In this document: positions 50,082-60,938 of the stretch, piece by piece
Layout of the letters: every line of letters begins with the position of its first letter
How positions within the stretch are numbered: the first letter of the stretch is position 1
Assembly: GCA_036245805.1 (NCBI GenBank)
Contig: BTRK01000001.1
Location: forward strand, 32,312,758 to 32,376,757
Direction of reading: 5' to 3'
From: Pristionchus mayeri
Lineage: Eukaryota; Nematoda; Chromadorea; Rhabditida; Neodiplogasteridae
Length of the DNA stretch: 64,000 nt
Translations under genes and position numbers: made by a program
The notes under the pieces: model-generated
What the model was told of the DNA's origin: nothing
Database searches by the model: none
What the model saw: only the letters and a program-made list of their open reading frames with translations

Positions 50082-50145
50082 AATGATAATTGCTACATGT
50101 AATCGTTAAAGTGTTCACATTTGCGTCCCATAGAATGAAGCCGGA

Positions 50146-50151
50146 AATAAA
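50146..50151 (+). promoter_or_regulatory. AATAAA polyadenylation signal
   Basis: AATAAA 65 bp after the transporter stop codon. Confidence 0.6.
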
Positions 50152-50448
50152 GGTTTTCTGAAAGACTTTTTTGACAACACTTGCTCGTAATATTTTGGCT
50201 TTACCAGTTCCCCTGGTAATTTGTGCGTTTGTGAGATAATTTGTGCGTTTCTCATCAGAGAGATGGCTCGTGTTTCTCGCATCTTTTTGAATCAATTCTG
50301 CTTGAATCAAGTTCTATTCCCGCCTAACCACTCCCGCCATAATTATTTTCGAATAAAAACGGCGTCTATCAGCTCAATTAGTTCTCGTCATTACCATATC
50401 TGAGGTTATCTCAGTGATACGCCGTACGCTCTTCCTGGAATTATCAAA

Positions 50449-53146
50449 ATGACTGCTCCATCAACAGTAAAAGGTCAATTATCTCACATGTTCCATCCTA
50501 CCTCAAGTAAAAGCTAAATTTTTATGCATTTTTTATTTATACGATGACACTTTTTTCATCTCAGAATCAGCCGAGAATATGATCGTTTTCCACGTGAAGA
50601 ACCCGGAGAAACTCGACGAAACAGGAGTCGAATCAGCTGCAAAGATGATCTCACGATTTCCATGTTATACGTTTCGAATCAATGAAGTGTTGAGCATACC
50701 CAAGTATTCTGAAAGACTGCGCTACTATATGGGCAAATGTGTAGACATGTAGATTAATTCGCTTATGCTTTACTCCTCTACGATATCAACCAGTCTGACT
50801 GAGCTTTTTTTCCGAATACAGTTACAAGCAGCAAATATTTTTGGAATCAACTCACATTTTCAGGGTAATTAACGTCGCGAAGCTCCATGAAAATGGAACC
50901 GATTATCTTGGCATTACAATCGAGTGCGCAATGCGGAACCACCATAGTGTGTGGTGCTGTGAAGCATCGCTCGATGTGCAACTCGTCAACCATAAAGAAA
51001 CCGGCTTGGTAAATCTATTACTCGATAAGCTAATTTTTTTATATAATTAATGTATCGTTTTTCTTATTGTATGCTACATTGGGTGTTCTTGAATATCACA
51101 AGCATTCGCCGGCACTTCTTCGATATTTGGCCCACACCCCCCCCCCCCCCCCACTCCATTTCTCCATACCCCCACTCATTTCTAGGTATATCTCCCGGAT
51201 TTTCGGTCACACAAACCCTCTGCGATGAGGAGGGAATGATAAATGAGAGGGGCGAGAGGGCCAGATATCGAAGAAGTGCCCATTCGACCAAATCTTCAGA
51301 GCTCTGTAGAGATTGCAGCTTGATCGAATATCTGGTTCAAAAGTTGCAGAGCTCAAAAGTTTTGGGCGAATACTTATCATCGATACTGCACAATTCTCCC
51401 TGTTATTTTTTAGATAATGCATAAGAAGAAGGATTGGTACGATTACTCGAAACCCAGTGCAAAATTTAGAAAGGTTATCAAGATGGGCGATCTGCTTAAT
51501 TCCAATAAGGTTATTTCTAAACAAACTTTTTCGTTTTAATATTACATAACAGGGTTTTATCAATAACGACACAATTATTGTGGAAGCCCACGTGACAATT
51601 GATACACCATCTTTGCATAACAAGTAAGTTGTTTTGTTTCAATTTTTGTTTGTTTCTCCCTTAATGCTGATCTGCCTCGAGTATTGATAGCCATGTAGTA
51701 AAGTTCGAAATTCGAGTTGGCGATCATTTCCCAGGTCGTGACACCGTCTCCGCCCCACCAAGGCGCTTACCCATTGGGGATGGGGAATTGGTAGTCGTGA
51801 CTAGATAACGCAGGTAAATAAGTCTGGCGAAAGGTAGGCACTCCAGACTGAATACGCCCAAATTGACACTGGCATAGTAGTATTCTCCCGCGAGCCCGGT
51901 CTCTAAGACGGGATGTACCTTTACCTTTACCTTTATCAATACCGGTCTGTGGGAAAGTGTGGGAAATTAAGATACCGTGGTTTTATTCCTCTACCTCTAC
52001 TATGTAGCCATAGCAGAGATCTTGCAAGCTTTGCAAGTGCATGTTCCGACGAAACTCTCCAGATTCCGTCCGAAGACGACCTTCGACCTGTTCTCTCCAT
52101 CGAAGATGTCCGATGGAATTCTCGTCGTACAAGGAACCAAATTTTACGTGAACAAACAGGTGTGTATGTGCAAAGAAATTTAAAAATTTAAATGTGGTTA
52201 TGTCCGTAATTACTAATCGGCCTCAGTAAAAGCATGTTCAGTTGTTATGCATTCTAAAAGACAATGCTTGAAAAAAATGTTCAGATGCTAGCACTTCAAT
52301 CCCCGTATTTCGACAACATATTCAATGGGAACTTTAAAGAGGCACAATTATATGAAGTTACCATCAATGATGTGGATAAGCAGGTCAGACAGCAGTATCG
52401 TGTAATATATTATATATTCGCAATTCATTGCAGGATTTCGAAAATCTGATCAAAATGATGTACCCGGTTGGCGAAGAATTTTCAGGTTTCCATTTTCGAA
52501 AACAATTTCCTAATTATTAGCTATTTTAGAAGGCATTGTTCAACCTGTGCTGGAACTTGCCGATCATTTGGGGATAAATGTATGCGATATTAAAACTTTT
52601 TTAAATAGAAAATTGGCAACCCGAACAATATTATGTCGATAACTTACCACATACTCATAATATAAGTTTGAAATTTACGATATATCAAATGCTCGGCTTA
52701 AATTTTCCTGAATAACTTGCGCTAGATGAATTCAATAGGTAAAACACTTACATTCAGACCGTACTGGACAAAGCCGAAAAATTTCTTCTTGTTGATCATG
52801 TGATGACAATGGGGAAGAAATTTGAGCTCGCAAATACGTACAGACTGCCTGTTCTTCTGGTAAATATGTTGATATGATTGTCTTCATCCTAATATAATAA
52901 TATTTACCTAATAATATTTATCTAATAATATTTAGCGCGTGGTTACTGAGTCCTTCTTTAAACAAATAGTTGCACTTGTTTTTTTGAAAATTTAGCCACA
53001 ATAAAATCGTCGGGAATTAGCGGGATAACAGCTATCTCTTGCAGCAAAAATGCTTACGATCTGGGGAGATATGCTGCAACTGCTTCACGTTCAGCACACC
53101 CTTGTGGCGCCGCCACATCACTACTGGAGAGACGCAGTGCAAGTGA
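50449..53146 (+). CDS. MATH-BTB domain protein with a defective splice donor, about 312 aa
   Basis: Eleven exons: 50449-50473, 50565-50664, 50864-51008, 51414-51509, 51553-51623, 52063-52159, 52285-52383, 52434-52485, 52530-52579, 52758-52859 and 53045-53146. MATH segments: MIVFHVKNPEKL, VWCCEASLDVQLVN, TIIVEAHVTI. BTB segments: SDGILVVQGTKFYVN, SPYFDNIFN, FENLIKMMYPVG. Role as for the other MATH-BTB genes (Cul3 adaptor, inferred). Exon 2 ends at a CCATG position where the paralogues have GTAT, but here the next bases are TTATAC; using the nearby GT one base earlier would break the frame. The last exon diverges from both paralogues and is cysteine-rich. AATAAA follows at 53213. The gene may be a recent pseudogene or may use an unusual donor. 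Confidence 0.75.
51128..51151. repeat. Poly-C run
   Basis: A run of about 18 C in an intron of the second MATH-BTB gene. Confidence 0.9.
51724..51935. repeat. Dispersed repeat, copy of 39890-40100 (inverted)
   Basis: The segment with CCCATTGGGGATGGGGAATT and the terminal (TACCTTT)n tract at 51915-51933 matches the other copy in reverse. The short tandem tail suggests a non-LTR element or SINE end. It lies in an intron of the second MATH-BTB gene. Confidence 0.65.
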
Positions 53147-53212
53147 GTGGGCGAGGTTTACTAGAAGCACACCACAATGTAAAACGCCCTTTGGCTTGAC
53201 CTCGACATATTC

Positions 53213-53218
53213 AATAAA
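53213..53218 (+). promoter_or_regulatory. AATAAA polyadenylation signal
   Basis: AATAAA 67 bp after the stop assigned to the second MATH-BTB gene; it supports that 3' end. Confidence 0.5.
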
Positions 53219-53519
53219 CAACGGCAATAAACATCAAGATTCAACTCTTTCATGTTTTTTTCGAACAATAATTTTTTTAATAAATACTTTTTAAAAACTA
53301 AATAAGAATACATAAAAAATGAGAATAAAACATCTGTTATGAGTCTAAGTCCTGAAAATGTTTGTATTCATGGAAGAGCCATCAATACAATGATCTTCTT
53401 CCCTTGTATCGATATATTCATTCCTTCATGATTTTTAAACATTTGGTATGAGTGTAAGGTAAATATGTTCTCTATTCGTTAGTGAATATTCGACTATATT
53501 GCTGTGCCTACTTCACTTT

Positions 53520-54015
53520 CATCAGGCCTTTGCTCTAGTATGGCTCTATTGTATGGTCCCCACTCAAGGTAACCCTAGCTAACAGCATTGAAAATGTACA
53601 GCGCAAATTTACGCGCCGCCTTTTTGCCCTTTGTCATATTCACTATTCATTGTATCCTGATCGAATTTCTCAATTATCTCGTCAATCTCTGGAAAACAGT
53701 AGAAATGTCGCTGATCTTCTTTTCCTCCATAAGTGTGTATACGGTTACTATTCTAATTTACTATAATTTATATAAGCTATCACCCCTAATTCTTCGGAAA
53801 GCCCATTCGCTACGCAATTCTCACTACAATTTTGTGACTATGGTTATGGAAAGAGGGAATGCGCTTTCTGCTGAATCTGTGCTAAGCTCGCCAAATCGCT
53901 TCCGATCCTACATTGCCTCTCTTCCCATTATCTCTTTCACTGCCGATTCTTATCAACGTCTATATTTTTTCCCTCTAATCTGCTGCTGCCCCCGAAGAAC
54001 CAACCCCAACACCGA
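53520..54015 (+). pseudogene. LINE (Jockey/CR1-like) reverse-transcriptase C-terminal fragment
   Basis: One frame reads YGSIVWSPLK, then IENVQRKFTRRLF, YPDRISQLSRQSLE and NVADLLFLHKCVYGY before a stop; another frame continues the usual tail. These words are typical of the C-terminal part of non-LTR retrotransposon reverse transcriptases. Stops and a frameshift show it is dead, and there is no 5' part. Confidence 0.75.
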
Positions 54016-54085
54016 CTCTTAAATACGTCGGACATCTGCCAAACTCTGACGAAGATCTCTCCCTACTACTCGGTGCATAAATTGA

Positions 54086-54142
54086 AATTTAAATTGACAC
54101 AAGTACACTTGCTTAGCAAGTGTACTTGTGTCAATTTAAATT
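54086..54142. repeat. Perfect 57 bp palindrome
   Basis: Two 27 bp arms, starting AATTTAAATTGACACAAGTA, are exact reverse complements around TTA. Confidence 0.95.
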
Positions 54143-54535
54143 ATTTGTTACCGAGGGTATTTGTTACTTCACCACCATTATGCAATAGAATCGCAATACT
54201 ATCGCATATCGAGTATCGCAAGCAATACTTAATTTTTCCTGCAAAGTGCCGATAAGTGACAAGGCACTTTTTAAGACAACATTTGAAGACACGTCCAGGA
54301 CCGCTTGATAAAAGCAAGGCAATTCAAAAATGTACTGCCTGGAAATTTGCCCAATTTGTTTATATTTGGAATGCCCTTTCAATCCGCGCGTCTAACCCGC
54401 TCGCGCGCAATGCTAACCTCGCTCTGGCACATTGTCTAATTCCGTCTGCGGCTCCCACATCAAACAGTATACTCTTCCCTCTACCACCACCCTCCATCCG
54501 ACCCCGATATGGCAGCAGAAAAACGGAAGAGTAAG

Positions 54536-55886
54536 TACAGTCGCGCCGGAAAGTCACCGTACACTTTTTGAATTTGTTGTATCTTTTTGCCCAGGAAATG
54601 AATCAGTCTGACACTCAGGTATGATGTACCAAATTCATCGGAGATTATGATCATGGTATTACGATATGACGTCATCGCATAGTTATTGCGTAGTGATGAC
54701 GCAATCAATCTGCACTTTTTCAAAACGGCATTATTCTTACATACATTTTTTCCTGTTCGCCATACTTTCTACGATTGGAGATATGACCGAGGGCTACCCA
54801 GAATAAATTTTTGAAGGTGATACTCGGTCGCACATTTGCTGCAGCGAAGCTGCAAAAACAGGATCTGAAATTCGAAACTCAGCTTCTAGAGTAGATAGAG
54901 ACCCGTCCAAAGCATAAAAATGATCGCCATCATGAGCAAACATGATCCTGAAAACATGAAAACGATAGCTCTTAATTTGCCCTCAGGGCATGAAAAAATC
55001 ACTTTTTTGCATGACCATATTTTGGACATCCATAACTTTACGCAAAAGTGCAGTAAAAATCTGATTTTTATCTGGTAATGTTCAAAATGTATTGAAAAAC
55101 TTAATTCCAACTTTTTAGAGCGTTTGGATATCTTTCCAGCCCGCGGCATGCGTTTTTCGGAGGTATACTGGGGTCGGAAAACACCCTGCTTACGCACTCT
55201 CGTCGTCTGCACTCTCTCGTCCATAGTGGTAAACAGGGTGTTTCCCGACCCTAGTATACCTCCGAAAACCGTTCGCCGCGGGCAGGAAAGATATCCAAAC
55301 GCTCTAGAAAGTTGGAATTCGGTTCTTCAATACATTTTGAACATTACCAGATAAAAATCAGATTTTTACTAAACTTTTCCTTAAAGTTATGGATATCCAA
55401 AAAATGTTCATTCAAAAAAGTGATTTTTTCATGCCCTGAGGGCAAATTATGAGCTATCGTATTCATATTTTCAGAATCATGTTTGCTCATGACGGCGATC
55501 ATTTTGATGCTTTGAACGGGTCTCTAGCTACTCTAGAAGCCGCGTTCCGAATTTCAGATCCTGTTTTTTCAGCTTCCCTGCAGCAAATGTGCGATCGAGC
55601 AGCATCTTCAAAAATTTATTCTGGGTAGACCTCGGTCATATCTCCAAGCATAGAAAGTTTGGCTAACAGGAAAAAATCTATGTAAGAATAATGCCGTTTT
55701 GAAAAAGTGCAGATTGATTGCGTCATCACTACGCAATAACTATGCGATGACGTCATACCGTAATACAATGATCATAATCTCCGATGAATTTGGTACATCA
55801 TAGCTGAGTGCCAGACTGATGCATTTCCTGGGCAAAAAAATACAACAAATTCAAAAAGTGTACGGTGACTTTCCGGCGCGACTGTA
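54536..55886. mobile_element. 1.35 kb foldback element, nearly one long palindrome
   Basis: Ends TACAGTCGCGCCGGAAAGTC and the complement. The two halves are inverted copies of each other (about 670 bp each, mostly conserved) meeting near 55205 in a TC-rich hairpin core. TA at both ends and CAGTCGCGCC-type TIR suggest the Tc1/mariner superfamily. ORFs inside are coincidental and paired on both strands. Confidence 0.9.
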
Positions 55887-56033
55887 TATTCGCAATTCAT
55901 GTATTGTTGACTTGAAAGTGTGTTTAGCAAATTCAGTTAAATTCGGGTAGAAAAGAGTCAATTTTTGTAGTTTTACATTTGCTCCTCCTTTATTTCTTAA
56001 ATAAGCGCGTCGCCTCTCATTTTTGAACAGCAC

Positions 56034-56078
56034 ATTCGCAATTAGTCGCTGTGGCGCCCTGCAAGAGTTTTGACTCTG
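56034..56078. repeat. Copy of the GTCGTTGCGGCG-type dispersed repeat
   Basis: TTCGCAATTAGTCGCTGTGG plus CGCCCTGCAAGAGTTTTGAC resembles 1316-1352 and 4967-5003. Confidence 0.6.
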
Positions 56079-56277
56079 CTTCATTTCACCATCAGGAATG
56101 CTTTTGTATTTTGTGGGCGCTATGCAGTCAAGGGTTTCCTCTAATACATGCGCATGCGGTAGGATACGCTCATACATCAAAACGATAATAAGTTGAGGAA
56201 AAACAACACGAGAATTGGACATATGTCATAGATATCAGTTTTGTGGTAGCTGAATTCATATGAAGTGGAAAAGCTAA

Positions 56278-56580
56278 CATGGAACCGAACTCACACATCT
56301 CAAAATTCATGAAATATTCACAGAAAAGTCGAAATTCTGAAAATCGCTTTCAAAACTTCCTATATATTATTATGAATATTTTTTCAGGGTCAAAATATGC
56401 ATTTTTATGCGTTTTTGCACTGAAATCCCATTTTCTCACTCACAATTAAAACTAAAAATTTCAAAATAATATATGTGAAGTTTTGAAAGCGATTTCATGG
56501 TGATATATGGGAAGTTTTGAAAGCGATTTTTGTGAATATTTCATGAATTTTGGAATATGTGAGTTCCGGTCGGTTCCATG
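56278..56580. mobile_element. 303 bp foldback MITE with TAA target duplication
   Basis: The ends CATGGAACCGAACTCACAC and the complement (with small differences) are flanked by TAA (56275-56277 and 56581-56583). The internal word TTTTGAAAGCGATTT repeats in both arms. PIF/Harbinger-like by the 3 bp duplication; no ORF. Confidence 0.75.
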
Positions 56581-56816
56581 TAAGAATAAAAATTTGAATT
56601 CCTGCAATTCCGTCGGTTTATAAAAGATCTAGAGACTTATTGGATTATGAGGTGTAAAAGCAATTTGTCTCGTAAATAAAATTGTTCAAAATTAAAATTG
56701 AAAATTAAAATTTATCATCTTATTCTTGGCTTTTTCCACGCCATTACCCGAATTTAAGTATACAAATTTATTAAGATTTAAGATTTATGAAAATTTGTTA
56801 AGACCGAAAATTTTAG

Positions 56817-59233
56817 GAGAATCCGATGATACTATCGTATTTCGGGTGAAAAATCCGGAAGAGTTCGAGGGTGAGGGCATCTTCTCCCCGGAAAAGACAA
56901 TCTCCGGATTTCCATGGTATTTCATTATTATCTTTAATCTTGAGCGATATTCAGTAGTGTTGTATGTTGTATCCTACTGAGATCATAAACGGTGACTCTT
57001 TTTAGTCATATAGATTCTCGAGCATGGATGAAGCCTAATCGGAATTCGCAAATTAAATAATTACATTTAAAAATAAATTAATTAATAAATAAAATTATAG
57101 GGAAATTCAAGTGCTCCAAGCAGAGAGTGAGAACGGAGATAGCTATCTCCAGCTCTATCTGCACTGTAATATACGGGAAAAGGCCAAAGTTTGGTACTGC
57201 GAAGCCTCGTTCGAGATGAGGGTCGTTAATCAGCGCGAGAATTTAGCAGATCATGTATGTTATTGTAAATATTATCATATCCCTCAACGTCTACCTTTTT
57301 AAACAATTCGTTTATGTGTGATATACATCTAGAATTCATTGATATTTAGGTTCGAACAATTGGAAAGTACCGCTTTGACTACTCTGAGCCGACGGGCATG
57401 GGATTCAATAAGTTCATGGAAATGAATACTCTGACCAATCCACACAAGGTTCTTCTTTACATATAATAATAATAGTTAACAAGTACATTTTTTAAATGTA
57501 AAAAAAAATCGTTATCGAGACTAAAGTGACAGTAGAAACGTCGTCAGCTCATAAAAAGTAATCATGCAATAATTTTGATTGATTGAATAAAAATAAAAAG
57601 TATGCATTTGGAGTAGTAAAAAGTATGCATTTGGAGTAAGTTAGCATTAGAGTACAACCGGACAGTATTTTCATTTTGCGAATCATTTTGATTCACGGTA
57701 TTAAGACATTTCGAACACACTAATTCGCACAAAGACTTTTCGAACTAGGACATTTCGTACAATCTCTTTATTAGATTCCTCTGCTTTGAACATCTATTAC
57801 GTAATTGATCAATAAATTGCAGAAAAAATATTTTCAATGATGAGTCTCGCGAAAATTGTTAGGAATGTTTTGTTCGAGGCGTCTGATCGCCAAATTTTTC
57901 AGATTCCGGCCTCGGGCGAGCTTCGATATGTTCTCTCCGTCACCGCTTTCGGATGGAATTCTCCTGGTCGAAGGAACCAAATTTTACGTGAACAAACAGG
58001 TTAAAGGAGGAGTAAACTAAAAATTCAATTTTTGAAGCTATCATATGCAAGGCCGTTATGCCAGCCTCAGTGAAAGCCTACATCTTAGAAAACTTCAATA
58101 TATGATAATTAAGTGAACAAACAGGTGCACTCAAACGAAGATCAATATTTTGTGATATCGTTTACTACAATATATCAAATTACCGCCACTTCTTTGTTAT
58201 TATGCAAGATGGCAGAGTCTCATCAATGCCCACGAGAACAAGACAAGTAGAATATTTGGATGTCGTAACTTTTTTTTCAGATTCTTTCCCTTCAATCCCC
58301 GTTTTTCGACAAAACATTCAACGGGCAATTCATGGAAGCCCAAGCAGACGAGATCCCCATTGAAGAAGTCAAGGCGAATGTGAGATTACTTGAAATTTAA
58401 ATTTTAAAAAATCTGTGATTTTAAGGATTTTAAGAAGCTGATCAAAATGATGTATCCAATTGGAGAAACGTTTACAGGTACATCAAAATATGGGCACTAG
58501 GTCGGATGATAACCTTCCTGATTAGAGCTAAAAAAAGAACATATAGCGAAAAAATAGTATGGAACATTACCATTGTTGGTTACAATCCGGAAAACTATCA
58601 TCCGACGGTGATCATCCGACCTTGTTCCCATTGTTTCATAACTGATGAAGAGTGGGCGTACTCACTTTAGAAGAATCCGTTGAATCTCTACTGGAACTAG
58701 CGGATCGTTTCGAGATCAACGTACGTTTCGCTCATAATAAATTGATTTTAAAAAACCTTGCTGGGATTGAGTAATTTACACAAATATAAGGTTAGATAAT
58801 GTGAAGAGAGGGTTCTCGAATTTCGAAATATATTTCAGACCGTGCTAGACAGCGCTGAAGTATTTCTTCTCGGAAAGAACGAGCTGAAATTAAGCAAGAA
58901 GCTCCTTCTTGCTGATAAATACAGACTTAATGTTCTCATGGTATGTTCTTTCTAATCGATATATTTTTTCACGTCATGCGGATATCGAAATATGAAGAAC
59001 GCTTGTATGAAGAACGGTAGTTGCATTCTCTTTGCCCGGAAGCATTGTTCAGGAAGGTCGATTAAAGAATGAAAAAATTATTAAAATATTAATTTTTAAT
59101 TTTTAAATTTCAGGAACAATGCGTTTCGAACTACGAGTCCAAAGCACAGATAAGAGAGTTGAAACATTCTGATGAGTACACGTCTCTTTCGGATGCAACG
59201 AAAGTAACTGTACTTGAAAAATTAGTCGAATAA
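56817..59233 (+). pseudogene. MATH-BTB copy, probably a decaying gene
   Basis: Nine exons are intact and in phase: 56817-56916, 57101-57254, 57350-57448, 57903-57999, 58281-58379, 58426-58477, 58671-58720, 58839-58940 and 59114-59233. They encode MATH (DTIVFRVKNPEEF, VWYCEASFEMRVVNQ) and BTB plus C-terminal parts (SDGILLVEGTKFYVN, SPFFDKTFN, FKKLIKMMYPIG). Two expected exons fail. The short first exon has no ATG and no proper donor at its expected place (56725-56755). The exon that should end at 57557 (VIETKVTVET) has two in-frame stops and no usable acceptor. An intron carries a MITE. Either it is a young pseudogene or it uses a different 5' structure. Confidence 0.75.
58493..58628. mobile_element. 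MITE of the GGCACTAGG family
   Basis: Ends GGCACTAGGTCGGATGATAA and the complement with a duplicated CATCCGAC block. In an intron of the third MATH-BTB copy. No clear target duplication. Confidence 0.75.
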
Positions 59234-59480
59234 TGCAACCGACTAGTTATATACACTACGGCCTACCGTAGTCACTTCGCAACTACACTACCTCATCTCG
59301 GCCTATATTTTATCACATCATCTAATCCTTCTCATTAAGTATCTAATGAAAATGGGAACATGCACCTTTCATAAACATATAAATTTTCGTGATTTTGATA
59401 TGTTTCATACGTTTGTTCACTTTACGTACATTAATTTATACTTGAAATTACGGCGTTTATGCGAAACCGAATATTTTGAA

Positions 59481-59990
59481 TCACAAATGTCAGCACAAAA
59501 ATATCAAATATTGTCGCTAAGTATAGACAATCTGAAAGACACTGTACCCAATAGATACTGTGGGCACGGCGTTTTACCGCCAAAAACGTTTGAAACATTA
59601 TTGCTTGGAAACAGCCCCGTTTGCACCGCGTATGCAGGGTTGGCAAATTGCCAGGCGTTGAAATTAAAATACCGTATCTATTGCAGTTCTCGCTCTTTTT
59701 CTGTCCTCTCTTTCTCTCGCTACCCCCTTTTTGAACGCCGTGTGGGAACAGGAAGCGCAGTTAGTCAATGGTGTGGTGCGCGAGAATCACTACAGTCCAT
59801 TTTTAAATACACGCGGAACGATTTATCAACGTTTTGTAGTAGATACATCGTTGCGCGTGTAATTCGGCATTGATTGTACTGAACCACAAGATTGACAACG
59901 ATTCTTGTTCTCAGTATCTATTGGGTACGGTGTCTTTCAGGTTGTCTACATTTAGCGGCAATATTTTATATTTGTTGTGTTGAAAATCAC
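59481..59990. repeat. Inverted repeat with ~350 bp spacer
   Basis: Arms of about 80 bp at 59481-59560 and 59912-59990 share CAGTATCTATTGGGTAC and TGTCTTTCAG on opposite strands, about 85% alike by eye. The spacer includes an ORF fragment of no known type. Confidence 0.7.
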
Positions 59991-60938
59991 ATGAAAACTG
60001 CGACGATCTTGTCCAAATCTCTGGTGTTAATGGCCACCCTGTACATTGTTTTTAAAATTCGAATGACGATTTCTCCGCCGTTTCTTCTACAGAGCTGGAA
60101 ATTTCTGTCTTTTCAACAATTTACAAATTTGTAATTTTTTTTTGGAAAGTACCTAAATAATTTGCATGTAATTTGCTCACCCGCAGATCAGTGTACAGTG
60201 CAAGAGCAAAGTCAATATCGCCTTGATTGATCGGCCTTGTAATTTGTAATTCCCACCAGCCAGTTCGTCGCCGACGGAGTCGATCCTTGAAAGAATAACC
60301 ATCAAAAGAATATCATTAGCATAATTAGAGCATTCCTCTCTTCATTTTTCCGGCTCTCTGGTCGAGAGAGAGAGAGAGGGATAGCGAAAGTGTCGGTTAA
60401 CGAGATGACTAACCCAATTTCGAACACTAACCAGAATGCTGTATTATAATGCCAAAATAGTTGAAAATAGTCTGCTTCAGTGAAAAGCTCACACAAATGG
60501 CTGGCATCAGCCAGTCAGTTTGGATGTGAAGGCAACGATCAGTAATCGAATCGAAGCGCGACAGTACTTCCGCAAAGTGTTCCCTGGGGATGCATGAGTG
60601 CTGAAATAAACAAAATTTCCGGCCATTGTTTTCAAAAAAGTAAACAAAAAATTTCGAATAATCGATTGCCTCTTCATGAAAAAATGTAATATTGTAACGA
60701 ATATGAAAAAAAGGTTATCCCGTGGAGAGCAATAGAGTTCAAAATTCTAGCATTCGTTTCTTAATCTGCATCAGTGATGGTAACATGGCGCTTAAAGTAG
60801 TCATAAAGTTAAGCCGGCTGCCCGTATCGTGTCTCATCACATGTCAGTGTTGAAAGCAAAGCAAATAGGTTCGACGATTTTGAAAACAAACACGAAAGAG
60901 AATAACGTGATCAAAGTCCACGGTAGAGTAATGGTCTG

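Larger units (their letters stand above)
53147..56816. other. Intergenic region made mostly of mobile-element material
   Basis: Between two plus-strand MATH-BTB copies. In order: a LINE fragment (53520-54015), a perfect palindrome (54086-54142), a 1.35 kb foldback element (54536-55886), a dispersed short repeat (56034-56078) and a 303 bp MITE (56278-56580). Confidence 0.7.

Noticed and set aside
53588..54022. 144 codon ORF read as a membrane protein
   Set aside because: A neighbouring frame gives clear LINE reverse-transcriptase words; this ORF is mostly a shifted reading of that fragment.
59346..59873. 175 codon plus-strand ORF
   Set aside because: It covers one arm of an inverted repeat and a CT-rich stretch, with no domain and no exon partners.
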